Shown here: piece after piece, positions 12,118 to 24,200 of the stretch
Layout: every line of letters starts with the position of its first letter
How positions within the stretch are numbered: the stretch's first letter is position 1
Source: Hydractinia symbiolongicarpus
Taxonomy: Eukaryota > Cnidaria > Hydrozoa > Anthoathecata > Hydractiniidae
Assembly (NCBI RefSeq): GCF_029227915.1
Contig: NC_079885.1
Span: forward strand, 13,777,001-13,841,000
Reading direction: 5' to 3'
DNA length: 64,000 nt
Position numbers and translations under genes: made by a program
The notes under the pieces: generated by a model
What the model was told of the DNA's origin: nothing
Seen by the model: only the letters and a program-made list of their open reading frames with translations
Databases searched by the model: none

Positions 12118-13573
12118 TATGTCCATTTGCAACCTAATAAAGGCCATGCACGTAAATCACGTTCTTTTACGACCCCAGCAAGGCTACCAATGGTCAAGTG
12201 TTCCCAGTCTTAATGGTCTATGACGTCCCAAGTCCTTTTCCTTGACGCCATGGCTATAGAACATTGTTAACTACGTGCACAGCCTTCTAAAGGCAGTATT
12301 ATGTCCTTTTGCAGACTAATAAATACCTTACACGTAAATAACGTGCTTCCATGCTCCCAGCCATGCTACCATTGATCTAGTACTTCAAGTCTCAATGGGA
12401 ATACGACGTTCCAAGTCGTTTTCGTTCGCGCTATGGCGTTGGAACACTGTTAACTATGTGCACGGCCCTTTGAACGCTGTAATATGGCCATTTGCAGCCT
12501 ATTAAAGGCCTTATACGCAAATACTGTCGCTTCACCTGCTTGCGCAAATTACCATTGGTGTAGTCCTTCCTGTCTCAAGGGACTATGACGCCCCAAGTCG
12601 TTTTCTTTGACGCCGTGACGTTTGAAAACCCGCAAGTACGCGCACAGTCCTCTAAATGCTATAGTATGGCTTTTGTAAGTCTAAAAAAGGCCTTACGCGT
12701 AAATCACGCCCTTCCACTCTCCAAACCAGGCTACCAATGGTGTACCTTTCCGATTATCATTGAACTACGACGTCCCAATTCCTTTTCCTTGGCGTTTTAG
12801 CGTTAAAACACTTTTAACTATGTGCACAGGCCTCTAAATGCTGTAATATTACCTTTTGCAGCCTAATAAAGGCCTTACACGTAAATCACGTTCTTCCACG
12901 TCCCCAGCAAGGCTACCAATGGTCTAGTGTACCCAGTCTTAATGGAATATGACGTCCCAAGTCCTTTTCCTTGACGCCATGGCTATAGAACACTGTTAAC
13001 TACGTGCACAACCCTCTAAAGTCAGTAATATGTCCTTTTGCAGCCTAATAACGCCTTTACACGTAAATGCCGTGATTCCATCACCCTCTGCGGGATACCA
13101 TTGGTCTAGTCCTTCCAGTCCCAATGGACTACAACGTGCCAAGTCGTTTTCTTTGGCACCTTGGCGTTAGAAGACCGGCAACTACGCGCACAGTCCTCTA
13201 AATGCTGTAACATGGCCGTTTACAGACTAATAAAGTTCTTACACGCAAATCACGTTCTTCCACGTCTCCAGCAAGGCTACCAATGGTCTAGTGTTCCCAG
13301 TCTTAATGGAATATGACGTCCAAAGTCCTTTTCCTTGACTCCATGGCTATAGAACACTGTTAACTACGTGCACAGCCCCCTGTAAACCCTATTATTGCCT
13401 TTGCAGAGTAACAAAGGCCTTAGACGTAAACCACGTGCTTCCACGCTCCCAGCCAGGCTACCATTGATCTAGTCCTTCTAGTCTCAATGGACTGCGACTT
13501 GCCAAGTCGTTCTCCTTGGCGTCATGGCTTTAGAGCACTGTGAACTATATGCACAGCCCTCTAAATGCTGCAA
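12118..13573 (+). repeat. Family C HOR unit 2 (8 monomers, 1,456 bp)
   Basis: This is a direct copy of unit 1, matching from GTCCATTTGCAACC (12,121 versus 10,665) through the CAGCCCCCTGTAAACC monomer. Differences are scattered single bases, for example GACTCC for GACGCC near 13,338. Confidence 0.85.
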
Positions 13574-14030
13574 TATGTCCTTTTACAGACTAATAAAGGC
13601 ATTGCACGTAAATCACGTTCTTCCACGTCCCCAGCAAGGCTACCAATGGTCTAGTGTTCCCAGTCTTGATGAAATATGATGTCCAAAGTCCTTTTCCTTG
13701 GCGCCATGATTTTAGAACAATGTTAACTCCGTGCACAGCCGTCTAAATGCTGCAACATGGCCTTTTGCAGACTAATAAAAGCTTTAAACGTAAATACTGT
13801 CGTTCCAACTGCCTGCGCAGGTTGCCGTAGGAGTAGTCCTTCCAGTCTCAATGGACTATGACGTCCCAAGTCCTTTTCCTTGGTGCCATGGCTATAGAAC
13901 AATGTTAACTACGTGCACAGCCCTCTAAAGGCAGTATTATGTCCATTTGCAACCTAATAAAGGCCTTGCACGTAAATCACGTTCTTTTACGACCCCAGCA
14001 AGGCTACCAATGGTCAAGTGTTCCCAGTCT
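13574..14030 (+). repeat. Family B/C junction with a duplicated dimer
   Basis: The two monomers starting at 13,667 (TGATGAAATATGATG type) are repeated immediately at 14,031, a 364-bp tandem step. The short left part resembles the end of the family B units. It holds no other sequence. Confidence 0.75.
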
Positions 14031-15110
14031 TGATGAAATATGATGTCCAAAGTCCTTTTCCTTGGCGCCATGATTTTAGAACAATGTTAACTCCGTGCAC
14101 AGCCGTCTAAATGCTGCAACATGGCCTTTTGCAGACTAATAAAAGCTTTAAACGTAAATACTGTCGTTCCAACTGCCTGCGCAGGTTGCCGTAGGAGTAG
14201 TCCTTCCAGTCTCAATGGACTATGACGTCCCAAGTCCTTTTCCTTGGTGCCATGGCTATAGAACAATGTTAACTACGTGCACAGCCCTCTAAAGGCAGTA
14301 TTATGTCCAATTGCAACCTAATAAAGGCCTTGCACGTAAATCACGTTCTTTTACGACCCCAGCAAGGCTACCAATGGTCAAGTGTTCCCAGTCTTAATGC
14401 TCTATGACGTCCCAAGTCCTTTTCCTTGTCGCCATGGCTATAGAACATTGTTAACTACGTGCACAGCCTTCTAAAGGCAGTATTATGTCCTTTTGCAGAC
14501 TAATAAATACCTTACACGTAAATAACGTGCTTCCATGCTCCCAGCCATGCTCCCATTGATCTAGTACTTCAAGTCTCAATGGGAATACGACGTTCCAAGT
14601 CGTTTTCGTTCGCGCTATGGCGTTGGAACACTGTTAACTACGTGCACGGCCCTTTGAACGCTGTAATATGGCCATTTGCAGCCTATTAAAGGCCTTATAC
14701 GCAAATACTGTCGCTTCACCTGCTTGCGCAAATTACCATTGGTGTAGTCCTTCCTGTCTCAAGGGACTATGACGCCCCAAGTCGTTTTCTTTGACGCCGT
14801 GACGTTTGAAAACCCGCAAGTACGCGCACAGTCCTCTAAATGCTATAGTATGGCTTTTGTAAGTCTAAAAAAGGCCTTACGCGTAAATCACGCCCTTCCA
14901 CTCTCCAAACCAGGCTACCAATGGTGTACCTTTCCGATTATCATTGAACTACGACGTCCCAATTCCTTTTCCTTGGCGTTTTAGCGTTAAAACACTTTTA
15001 ACTATGTGCACAGGCCTCTAAATGCTGTAATTTTACCTTTTGCAGCCTAATAAAGGCCTTACACGTAAATCACGTTCTTCCACGTCCCCAGCAAGGCTAC
15101 CAATGGTCTA
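14031..15110 (+). repeat. Family C, third copy (displaced by 3,640 bp)
   Basis: This block matches 10,391-11,470 at a constant offset of 3,640 bp, exactly 20 monomers, with few substitutions (GTCCAATTG for GTCCATTTG near 14,307; TTTTACC for TATTACC near 15,030). Similarity stops near GTGTTCCCAG at about 15,110, where the array moves into a mosaic. Confidence 0.83.
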
Positions 15111-16984
15111 GTGTTCCCAGTCTTAATGGAATATGACGTCCAAAGTTCTTTTCCTTGGCGCCATGGCTTTAGAACAATGTTAACTCCGTGCACAGCCCTC
15201 TAAATGCTGTAACATGGCCTTTGCAGACTAATAAAGGCTTTAAACGTAAACACTGTCGTTCCAACTGCCTGCGCAGGTTAACATAGGAGTAGTCCTTCCA
15301 GTCTCAATGGACTATGACGTCCCAAGTCCTTTTCCTTGGCGCCATGGCTATAGAACACTGTTAACTACGTGCACAGCCCTCTAAAGGCAGTAATATGGCC
15401 ATTTGCAGCCTAATAAAGGCCTTACACGTAAATCACGTTCTTCAACGTCCCCAGCAAGGCTACCAATGGTCTAGTGTTCCCAGTCTTAATGGAATATGAC
15501 GTCCAAAGTTCTTTTCCTTGGCGCCATGGCTTTAGAACAATGTTAACTCCGTGCACAGCCCTCTAAATGCTGTAATATGGCAATTTGCAGCCTATTAAAG
15601 GCCTTATACGTAAATAGCGTCGTTCCACCTGCCTGCGCAGGTTACCATAGGAGTAGTCCTTCCAGTCTCAATGGACTATGACGTCCCAAGTCCTTTTCCT
15701 TGTCGCCATGGCTATAGAACACTGTTAACTATGTGCACAGCCCTCTAAATGCTGCAATATGTCCTTTTACATACTAATAAAGGCCTTGCACGTAAATCAC
15801 GTTCTTTCACGTCCCCAGCAAGGCTACCAATGGTGTACCTTTCCGACTATCATTGAACTACGACGTCCCAATTCCTTTTCCTTGGCGCTTTAGCGTTAAA
15901 ACACATTTAACTACGTGCACAGGCCTCTAAATGCTGTAATATTGCCTTTTGCAGCCAAATAAAGGCTTTACACGTAAATAACGTGGTTCCACGTCCCCAG
16001 CAAGGCTACCAATGGCCTAGTGTTCCCAGTCTCAATGGACTACAACGTGCCAAGTCCTTTTCCTTGACGCCATGGCTATAAAACACTGTTAACTACGTGC
16101 ACAGCCCTCTAAAGTCAGTAATATGTCCTTTTGCAGCCTAATAACGCCTTTACACGTAAATGCCGTGATTCCATCACCCTCTGCAGGATACCATTGGTCT
16201 AGTCCTTCCAGTCCCAATGGACTACAACGTGCCAAGTCGTTTTCTTTGGCACCTTGGCGTTAGAAGACCGGCAACTACGCGCACAGTCCTCTAAATGCTG
16301 TAACATGGCCGTTTACAGACTAATAAAGTTCTTACACGCAAATCACGTTCTTCCACGTCTCCAGCAAGGCTACCAATGGTCTAGTGTTCCCAGTCTTAAT
16401 GGAATATGACGTCCAAAGTCCTTTTCCTTGACGCCATGGCTATAGAACACTGTTAACTACGTGCACAGCCCCCTGTAAACCGTATTATTGCCTTTGCAGA
16501 GTAACAAAGGCCTTAGACGTAAACCACGTGCTTCCACGCTCCCAGCCAGGCTACCATTGATCTAGTCCTTCTAGTCTCAATGGACTACGACTTGTCAAGT
16601 CGTTCTCCTTGGCGTCATGGCTTTAGAGCACTGTGAACTATATGCACAGCCCTCTAAATGCTGCAATATGTCCTTTTACAGACTAATAAAGGCATTGCAC
16701 GTAAATCACGTTCTTCCACGTCCCCAGCAAGGCTACCAATGGCCTAGTGTTCCCAGTCTCAATGGACTACAACGTGCCAAGTCGTTTTCTTTGGCACCCT
16801 GGCGTTAGAAGACCGGCAACTACGCGCACAGTCCTCTAAATGCTGTAACATGGCCGTTTACAGACTAATAAAGGTCTTACACGCAAATCACGTTCTTCCA
16901 CGTCTCCAGCAAGGCTACCAATGGTCTAGTGTTCCCAGTCTTAATGGAATATGACGTCCAAAGTCGTTTTCCTTCGCGCTATGG
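15111..16984 (+). repeat. Mosaic of about 10 monomers
   Basis: About ten monomers here recur singly or in small groups elsewhere but not in one long collinear block. AACATAGGAGTAG monomers resemble those at 24-29 kb, GTGTACCTTTCCGAC half-monomers resemble those at 32.5 and 34.0 kb, and GCAGAGTAACAAAGG monomers resemble those at 11.9 and 13.4 kb. This looks like a junction zone between expansion events. No gene or non-satellite DNA is seen. Confidence 0.75.
15313..15494 (+). repeat. Representative 182-bp monomer
   Basis: This monomer is close to the commonest form and is exactly 182 bp from one TATGACG to the next. In order it holds GACGTC (15,316-15,321), TGGCGCCA (15,337-15,344) overlapping GCCATGGC (15,341-15,348), GTTAAC (15,360-15,365), an ACGT core overlapping GTGCAC (15,367-15,374), AATAAA (15,412-15,417), AAGGCCTT (15,416-15,423), and three ACGT cores starting at 15,426, 15,435 and 15,445. 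By hand, a consensus monomer has about 52 C and 35 G on this strand and 7 CpG. That gives about 47-48% GC, a marked C-over-G skew and a CpG observed/expected ratio near 0.7. Its length would fit one nucleosome plus linker, which is an inference. Confidence 0.9.
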
Positions 16985-18042
16985 CGTTAGAACACTGTTA
17001 ACTACGTGCACGGCCCTTTGAACGCTGTAATATGGCTATTTACAGCCTATTAAAGGCCTTTATACGTAAATACTGCCGCTCCACCTGCCTGCGCAAGTTA
17101 CCATTGGTGTAGTCCTTCCAGTCTCAATGGACTATGACGTTCCAAGTCGTTTTCTTTGTCGCCGTAACGTTTGAAAACCCGCAAGTACGCGCACAGTCCT
17201 CTAAATGCTATAGAATAGCCATTTGCAATCTAATAAAGGCCTTGCACGTAAATCACGTTCTTCCACGTCCCCAGCAAGGCTACCAATGGCCTAGTGTTTC
17301 CAGTCTCAATGGACTACAACGTGCCAAGTCCTTTTCCTTGACGCCATGGCTATAGAACACTGTTAACTACGTGCACAGCCCTCTAAAGGCAGTAATATGG
17401 CCATTTGCAGCCTAATAAAGGTGTTATACGTATATACCGTCGTTCCACCTGCCTGCGCAGGTTACCACAGGAGTAGTCCTTCCAGTCTCAATAGACTATG
17501 ACGTTCCAACTCCTTTTCCTTGGCGCCATGGCTTTAGAACACTGTTAACTACGTGCACAGCCCTCTAAAGGCAGTAATATGGCCATTTGCAGCCTAATAA
17601 AGGTGTTATACGTAAATACCGTCGTTCCACCTGCCTGCGCAGGTTACCATAGGAGTAGTCCTTCCAGTCTCAATAGACTACAACGTGCCAAGTCGTTTCC
17701 TTTGGCACCTGGGCGTTAGAAGACCGGCAACTACGCGCACAGTCCTCTAAATGCTGTAACATGGCCTTTTACAGACTAATAAAGGTCTTACACGCAAATC
17801 ACGTTCTTCCACGCCCCCAGCAAGGTTACCAATGGTCTAGTGTTCCATGTCTCAATGGACTACGAAGTCTCAAGTCGTTTTCTTTGACACGGTGGCGTTA
17901 GAACACTGTGAATTACGTGCACAGTACTCTAAAGGCTGTAATATGGCCTTTTGCAGACAAATAAAAGCCCTACACGTTAACCACGTGCATCCATGTTACC
18001 AGGAAGGATACCACTGGTCTAGTGTTCCCACTCTCAATGCAC

Positions 18043-18179
18043 TACAACGTCCCAAGTCGTCTTTGCGTTATGGCGTTAAAACACTCTTAGCAGACTAATA
18101 AAGGCCTTAAACGTTAATCACGTGCATCCATGCTACCAGGAAGGCTACCACTGTTCTAGTGTTCCCACTCTCAATGGAC
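18043..18179 (+). repeat. Truncated 137-bp monomer, copy 3
   Basis: The same internal loss lies exactly 12,517 bp from copy 2, inside the large second copy of the left region. The flanking monomers also match copy 2. Confidence 0.88.
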
Positions 18180-19817
18180 TACAACGTGCCAAGTCATTTT
18201 CCTTGGTGTCATGGCTTTAGAACACTGTTAATTCCGTGCACAGCCCTCTAAAAGTTCTAATATGGCCATTAGGAGCCTAATAAAGGCGTTATACGTAAAT
18301 ACCGTCGTTCCACCTGCCGGCGCAGGTCACCATAGGGATAATCATTCCAGTCTCGATGGACTATGACGTCCCAAGTCGTTTTCCCTGGCGCCATGGCATT
18401 AGAGCATTGTGAACTACGTGCACAACCCTCTAAATGCGGTAATATGGCCTTTTTATAGACTAATAAAGGCTTTACACGTAAACACCGTGGTTCCACCACC
18501 GTTGCGGGTTACCATTGGTCTAGTCCTTCCAGTCTCAATGGACTATGACGTGCCAAGTCGTTTTCCTTGGCGTCATGGCTTTAGAACACTGTTAACTACG
18601 TGCACAGCCCTTTGAACGCTGTAATATGGCCATTTGCAGCCTATTAAAGCCTTATACGTAAATAACGTGCTTCCATGCTCCCAGCCATGCTACCATTGAT
18701 CTAGTCCTTCAAGTCTCAATGGAATACGACGTTCCAAGTCGTTTTCCTTCGCGCTATGGCGTTAGAACACTGTTAACTACGTGCACGGCCCTTTGAACGC
18801 TGTAATATGGCCATTTGCAGGCTATTAAAGGCCTTATACGTAAATACTGTTGCTTCACCTGCCTGCGCAAATCACCATTGGTGTAGTCCTTCGTGCCCCA
18901 ATGGACTATGACGTCCCAAGTCGTTTTCTTTGACGCCGTGACGTTTGAAAACCTGCAAGTACGCGCACAGTCCTCTAAATGCTATAGTATGGCTTTTGTA
19001 AGTCTAAAAAAGGCCTTACGCGTAAATCACGTGCTTCCACTCTCCAAACCAGGCTACCAATGGTGTACCTTTCCGACTATCATTGAACTACGACGTCCCA
19101 ATTCCTTTTCCTTGGCGTTTTAGCGTTAAAACACTTTTAACTATGTGCACAGACCTCTAAATGCCGTAATATTGGCTTTTGTAGCCAAATAAAGGCTTTA
19201 CACGTAAGTAACGTGGTTCCACCACCCTTCGCGGGATACCATTAGTCTAGTCCTTCCAGTCTCAATGGACTATGACGTGCCAAGTCATTTTCCTTGGCGC
19301 CATGGCTTTAGAACACTGTTAACTACGTGCACAGCCCCCCTGTAAACCGTATTATTGCCTTTGCAGCCTAACAAAGGCCTTAGACGTAAACCACGTGCTT
19401 CCACGCTCCCAGCCAGGCTACCATTGATCTAGTCCTTCTAGTCTCAATGGACTACGACTTGCCAAGTCGTTCTCCTTGGCGTCATGGCTTTAGAGCACTG
19501 TGAACTACGCGCACAGTCCTCTAAATGCTGTAACATGGCCGTTTACAGACTAATAAAGGTCTTACACGCAAATCACGTTCTTCCACGTCTCCAGCAAGGC
19601 TACCAATGGTCTAGTGTTCCCAGTCTTAATGGAATATGACGTCCAAAGTCGTTTTCCTTCGCGCTATGGCGTTAGAACACTGTTAACTACGTGCACGGCC
19701 CTTTAAACGCTGTAATATGGCCATTTGCAGCCTATTAAAGGCCTTATACGTAAATACTGTCGCTCCACCTGCCTGCGCAAGTTACCATTGGTGTAGTCCT
19801 TCCAGTCTCAATGGACT

Positions 19818-21274
19818 ATGACGTCCCAAGTCGTTTTCTTTGTCGCCGTGACGTTTGAAAACCCGCAAGTACGCGCACAGTCCTCTAAATGCTATAGTAT
19901 GGCTTTTGTAAGTCTAAAAAAGGCCTTACGCGTAAATCACGTGCTTCCACTCTCCAAACCAGGCTACCAATGGTGTACCTTTCCGACTATCATTGAACTA
20001 CGACGTCCCAATTCCTTTTCCTTGGCGCTTTAGCGTTAAAACACATTTAACTACGTGCACGGCCCTTTGAACGCTGTAATATGGCCATTTGCAGCCTATT
20101 AAAGGCCTTATACGTAAGTACTGTCGCTCCACCTGCCTGCGCAAGTTACCATTGGTCTAGTGTTTTCAGTCTCAATGTAATATGACGTCCCAATTCCTTT
20201 TCCTTGGCGCTTTAGCGTTAAAACACATTTAACTACGTGCACGGCCCTTTGAACGCTGTAATATGGCCATTTGCAGCCTATTAAAGGCCTTATACGTAAA
20301 TACTGTCGCTCCACCTGCCTGCGCAAGTTACCATTGGTGTAGTCCATCCAGTCTCAATGGACTACGACGTCCCAAGTCGTTATCTTTGTCGCCGTGACGT
20401 TTGAAAACCCGCAAGTACGCGCACAGTCCTCTAAATGCTATAGTATGGCCATTTGCAGCCTAATAAAGGCCTTGCACGTAAATCACGTTCTTCCACGTCT
20501 CCAGCAAGGCTACCAATGGTCTAGTGTTCCCAGTTTTAATGGAATATGATGTCCAAAGTCCTTTTCCTTGACGCCATGGCTATAGAACACTGTTAACTAC
20601 GTGCACAGCCCCCCTGTAAACCGTATTATTGCCTTTGCAGCCTAACAAAGGCCTTAGACGTAAACCACGTGCTTCCACGCTCCCAGCCAGGCTACCATTG
20701 ATCTAGTCCTTCTAGTCTCAATGGACTACGACTTGCCAAGTCGTTCTCCTTGGCGTCATGGCTTTAGAGCACTGTGAACTATGTGCACAGCCCTCTAAAT
20801 GCTGCAATATGTCCTTTTACAGATTAATAAAGGCATTGCACGTAAATCACGTTCTTCCACGTCCCCAGCAAGGCTACCAATGGCCTAGTGTTCCCAGTCT
20901 CAATGGACTACAACTTGCCAAGTCGTTTTCTTTGGCACCTTGGCGTTAAAAAGACTGGCAACTACGCGCACAGTCCTCTAAATGCTGTAACATGGCCGTT
21001 TACAGACTAATAAAGGTCTTACACGCAAATCACGTTCTTCCACGTCTCCAGCAAGGCTACCAATGGTCTAGTGTTCCCAGTCTTAATGGAATATGACGTC
21101 CAAAGTTGTTTTCCTTCGCGCTATGGCGTTAGAACACTGTTAACTACGTGCACGGCCCTTTAAACGCTGTAATATGGCCATTTGCAGCCTATTAAAGGCC
21201 TTATACGTAAATACTGTCGCTCCACCTGCCTGCGCAAGTTACCATTGGTGTAGTCCTTCCAGTCTCAATGGACT
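19818..21274 (+). repeat. Family B HOR unit in the second copy (1,457 bp)
   Basis: The TTTGAAAACCCGCAAG monomers at 19,818 and 21,275 are 1,457 bp apart, the same period as at 7,851 and 9,308. The unit at 21,275 lacks one of the two successive ACGGCCCTTTGAACG monomers, so the GAGCACTGTG starts at 20,758 and 22,033 are only 1,275 bp (7 monomers) apart. The HOR is thus polymorphic between 8-mer and 7-mer. Confidence 0.83.
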
Positions 21275-24200
21275 ATGACGTCCCAAGTCGTTTTCTTTGT
21301 CGCCGTGACGTTTGAAAACCCGCAAGTACGCGCACAGTCCTCTAAATGCTATAGTATGGCTTTTGTAAGTATAAAAAAGGCCTTACGCGTAATTCACGTG
21401 CTTCCACTCTCCAAACCAGGCTACCAATGGTGTACCTTTCCGACTATTATTGAACTACGACGTCCCAATTCCTTTTCCTTGGCGCTTTAGCGTTAAAACA
21501 CATTTAACTACGTGCACGGCCCTTTGAACGCTGTAATATGGCCATTTGCAGCCTATTAAAGGCCTTATACGTAAATACTGTCGCTCCACCTGCCTGCGCA
21601 AGTTACCATTGGTGTAGTCCATCCAGTCTTAATGGACTACGACGTCCCAAGTCGTTATCTTTGTCGCCGTGACGTTTGAAAACCCGCAAGTACGCGCACA
21701 GTCCTCTAAATGCTATAGTATGGCCATTTGCAGCCTAATAAAGGCCTTGCACGTAAATCACGTTCTTCCACGTCTCCAGCAAGGCTACCAATGGTCTAGT
21801 GTTCCCAGTTTTAATGGAATATGACGTCCAAAGTCCTTTTCCTTGACGCCATGGCTATAGAACACTGTTAACTAAGTGCGCAGCCCCCCTGTAAACCGTA
21901 TTATTGCCTTTGCAGCCTAACAAAGGCCTTAGACGTAAACCACGTGCTTCCACGCTCCCAGCAAGGCTACCATTGATCTAGTCCTTCTAGTCTCAATGGA
22001 CTACGACTTGCCAAGTCGTTCTCCTTGGCGTCATGGCTTTAGAGCACTGTGAACTATGTGCACAGCCCTCTAAATGCTGCAATATGTCCTTTTACAGATT
22101 AATAAAGGCATTGCACGTAAATCACGTTCTTCCACGTCTCCAGCAAGGCTACCAATGGCCTAGTGTTCCCAGTCTCAATGGACTACAACGTGCCAAGTCC
22201 TTTTCCTTGACGCCATGGCTATAGAACACTGTTAACTACGTGCACAGCCCTCTAAAGGCAGTAATATGGCCATTTGCAGCCTAGTAAAGGTGTTATACGT
22301 AAATACCGTCGTTCCACCTGCCTGCGCAGGTTACCATAGGAGTAGTCCTTCCAGTCTCAATGTAATATGACGTCCCAAGTCATTTTCCTTGGCGCCATGG
22401 CTTTAGAACACTTTTAACTCCGTGCACAGCCCTCTAAAGGCTGTAATATGGCCATTTGCAGTTAAATAAAGGCTTTAAACGTAAACACTGTCGTTCCAAA
22501 TGCCTGCGCTGGTTACCATAGGAGTAGTCCTTCCAGTCTCAATGGACTATGACGTCCCAAGTTCTTTTCCTTGGCGCCATGGCTATAGAACACTGTTAAC
22601 TACGTGCACAGCCCTCTAAAGGCAGTAATATGGCCATTTGCAGCCCAATAAAGGCCTTACACGTAAATCACGTTCTTCCACGTCCCCAGCAAGGCTACCA
22701 ATGGTCTAGTGTTCCCAGTCTTAATATAATAAGACGTCCAAAGTCCTTTTCCTTGACGCCATGGCTATAGAACACTGTCAACTACGTGCACAGCCCTCTA
22801 AAGTCAGTAATATGGCCTTTTGCGGCCTAATAAAGCCTTTACACGAAAATACCGTGATTCCGCCACCCTCCGCGGGATACCATTGGTCTAGTCCTTCCAG
22901 TCTCAATGGAATACGACGTTCCAAGTCGTTTTTCTTTGCGCTATGGCGTTAGAACACTGTTAACTACGTGCACGGCCCTTTGAACTCTGTAATATGGCCA
23001 TTTGCAGCCTATTAAAGGCCTTATACGTAAATACTGTCGCTCCACCTGCCTGCGCAAGTTACCATTGGTGTAGTCCTTCCAGTCTCAATGGACAATTACG
23101 TCCCAAGTCGTTTTCTTTGACGCCGTGACGTTTGAAAACGCCTAAGTACGCGCACAGTCCTCTAAATGCTATAGTATGGCCTTTGTAAGTCTAAAAAAGG
23201 CCTTACGCGTAAATCACGTGCTTCCACTCTCCAAACCGGGCTACCAATGGTGTACCTTTTGCGACTATCATTGAACTACGACGTCACAATTCCTTTTCCT
23301 TAGCGCTTTAGCATTAAAACACTTTTAACTATGTGCACAGACCTCTAAATGCTGTAATATTGCCTTTTGCAGCCAAATAAAGGCTTTACACGTAAATAAC
23401 GTTGTTCCACCACCCTTCGCAGGATACCATTAGTCTAGTCCTTCCAGTCTCAATAGACTATGACGTCCCAAGTCCTTTTCCTTGGCGCCATGGCTTTAGA
23501 ACACTTTTAACTCCGTGCACAGCCCTCTAAAGGCTGAAATATGGCCATTTGCAGCCTAATAAAGGTGTTATACGTAAATAGCGTCGTTCAACTGCCTGTG
23601 CAGGTTACCATAGGGATAGTCCTTCCAGTCTCAATGGACTATGACATCCCAAGTCCTTTTCCTTGTCGCCATGGCTTTAGAACACTGTTAACTACGTGCA
23701 CAGCCCTCTAAAGTCAGTAATATGGCCTTTTGCAGCCCAATAACGCCTTTACACGTAAACACTGTCGTTCCAACTGCCTGCGCAGGTTAACATAGGAGTA
23801 GTCCTTCCAGTTTTAATGGACTATGAAGTCCCAAGTCCTTTTCCTTGGCGCCATGGCTCTAGAACACTGTTAACTATGTGCACAGCCCTCTAAATGCTGC
23901 AATATGTCCTTTTACATACTAATAAAGGCCTTGCACGTAAATCACGTTCTTCCACGTCCCCAGCAAGGCTACCAATGGTCTAGTGTTCCCAGTCTTAATA
24001 GAATATGACGTCCAAAGTTCTTTTCCTTGGCACCATGGCTTTAGAACAATGTTAACTCCGTGCACAGCCCTCTAAATGCTGTAATATGGCCATTTGCAGC
24101 CTATTAAAGGCCTTATACGTAAATAGCGTCGTTCCACCTGCCTGCGCAGATTACCATAGGAGTAGTCCTTCAAGTCTCAATGGACTATGACATCTCAAGT

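Larger units (their letters stand above)
16985..22146 (+). repeat. Second copy of 4,468-10,360
   Basis: The block is collinear with 4,468-10,360. The offset steps from 12,517 to about 12,154, then to 12,150, 11,967 and 11,785. The steps correspond to loss of two monomers (363 bp, near 18,490), the 4-bp private difference, loss of one monomer (183 bp, near 19,500) and loss of one monomer (182 bp, near 21,570). It carries the third 137-bp truncated monomer and copies of the family B units. Divergence looks like about 1%, so the duplication is young relative to monomer divergence. Confidence 0.86.
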
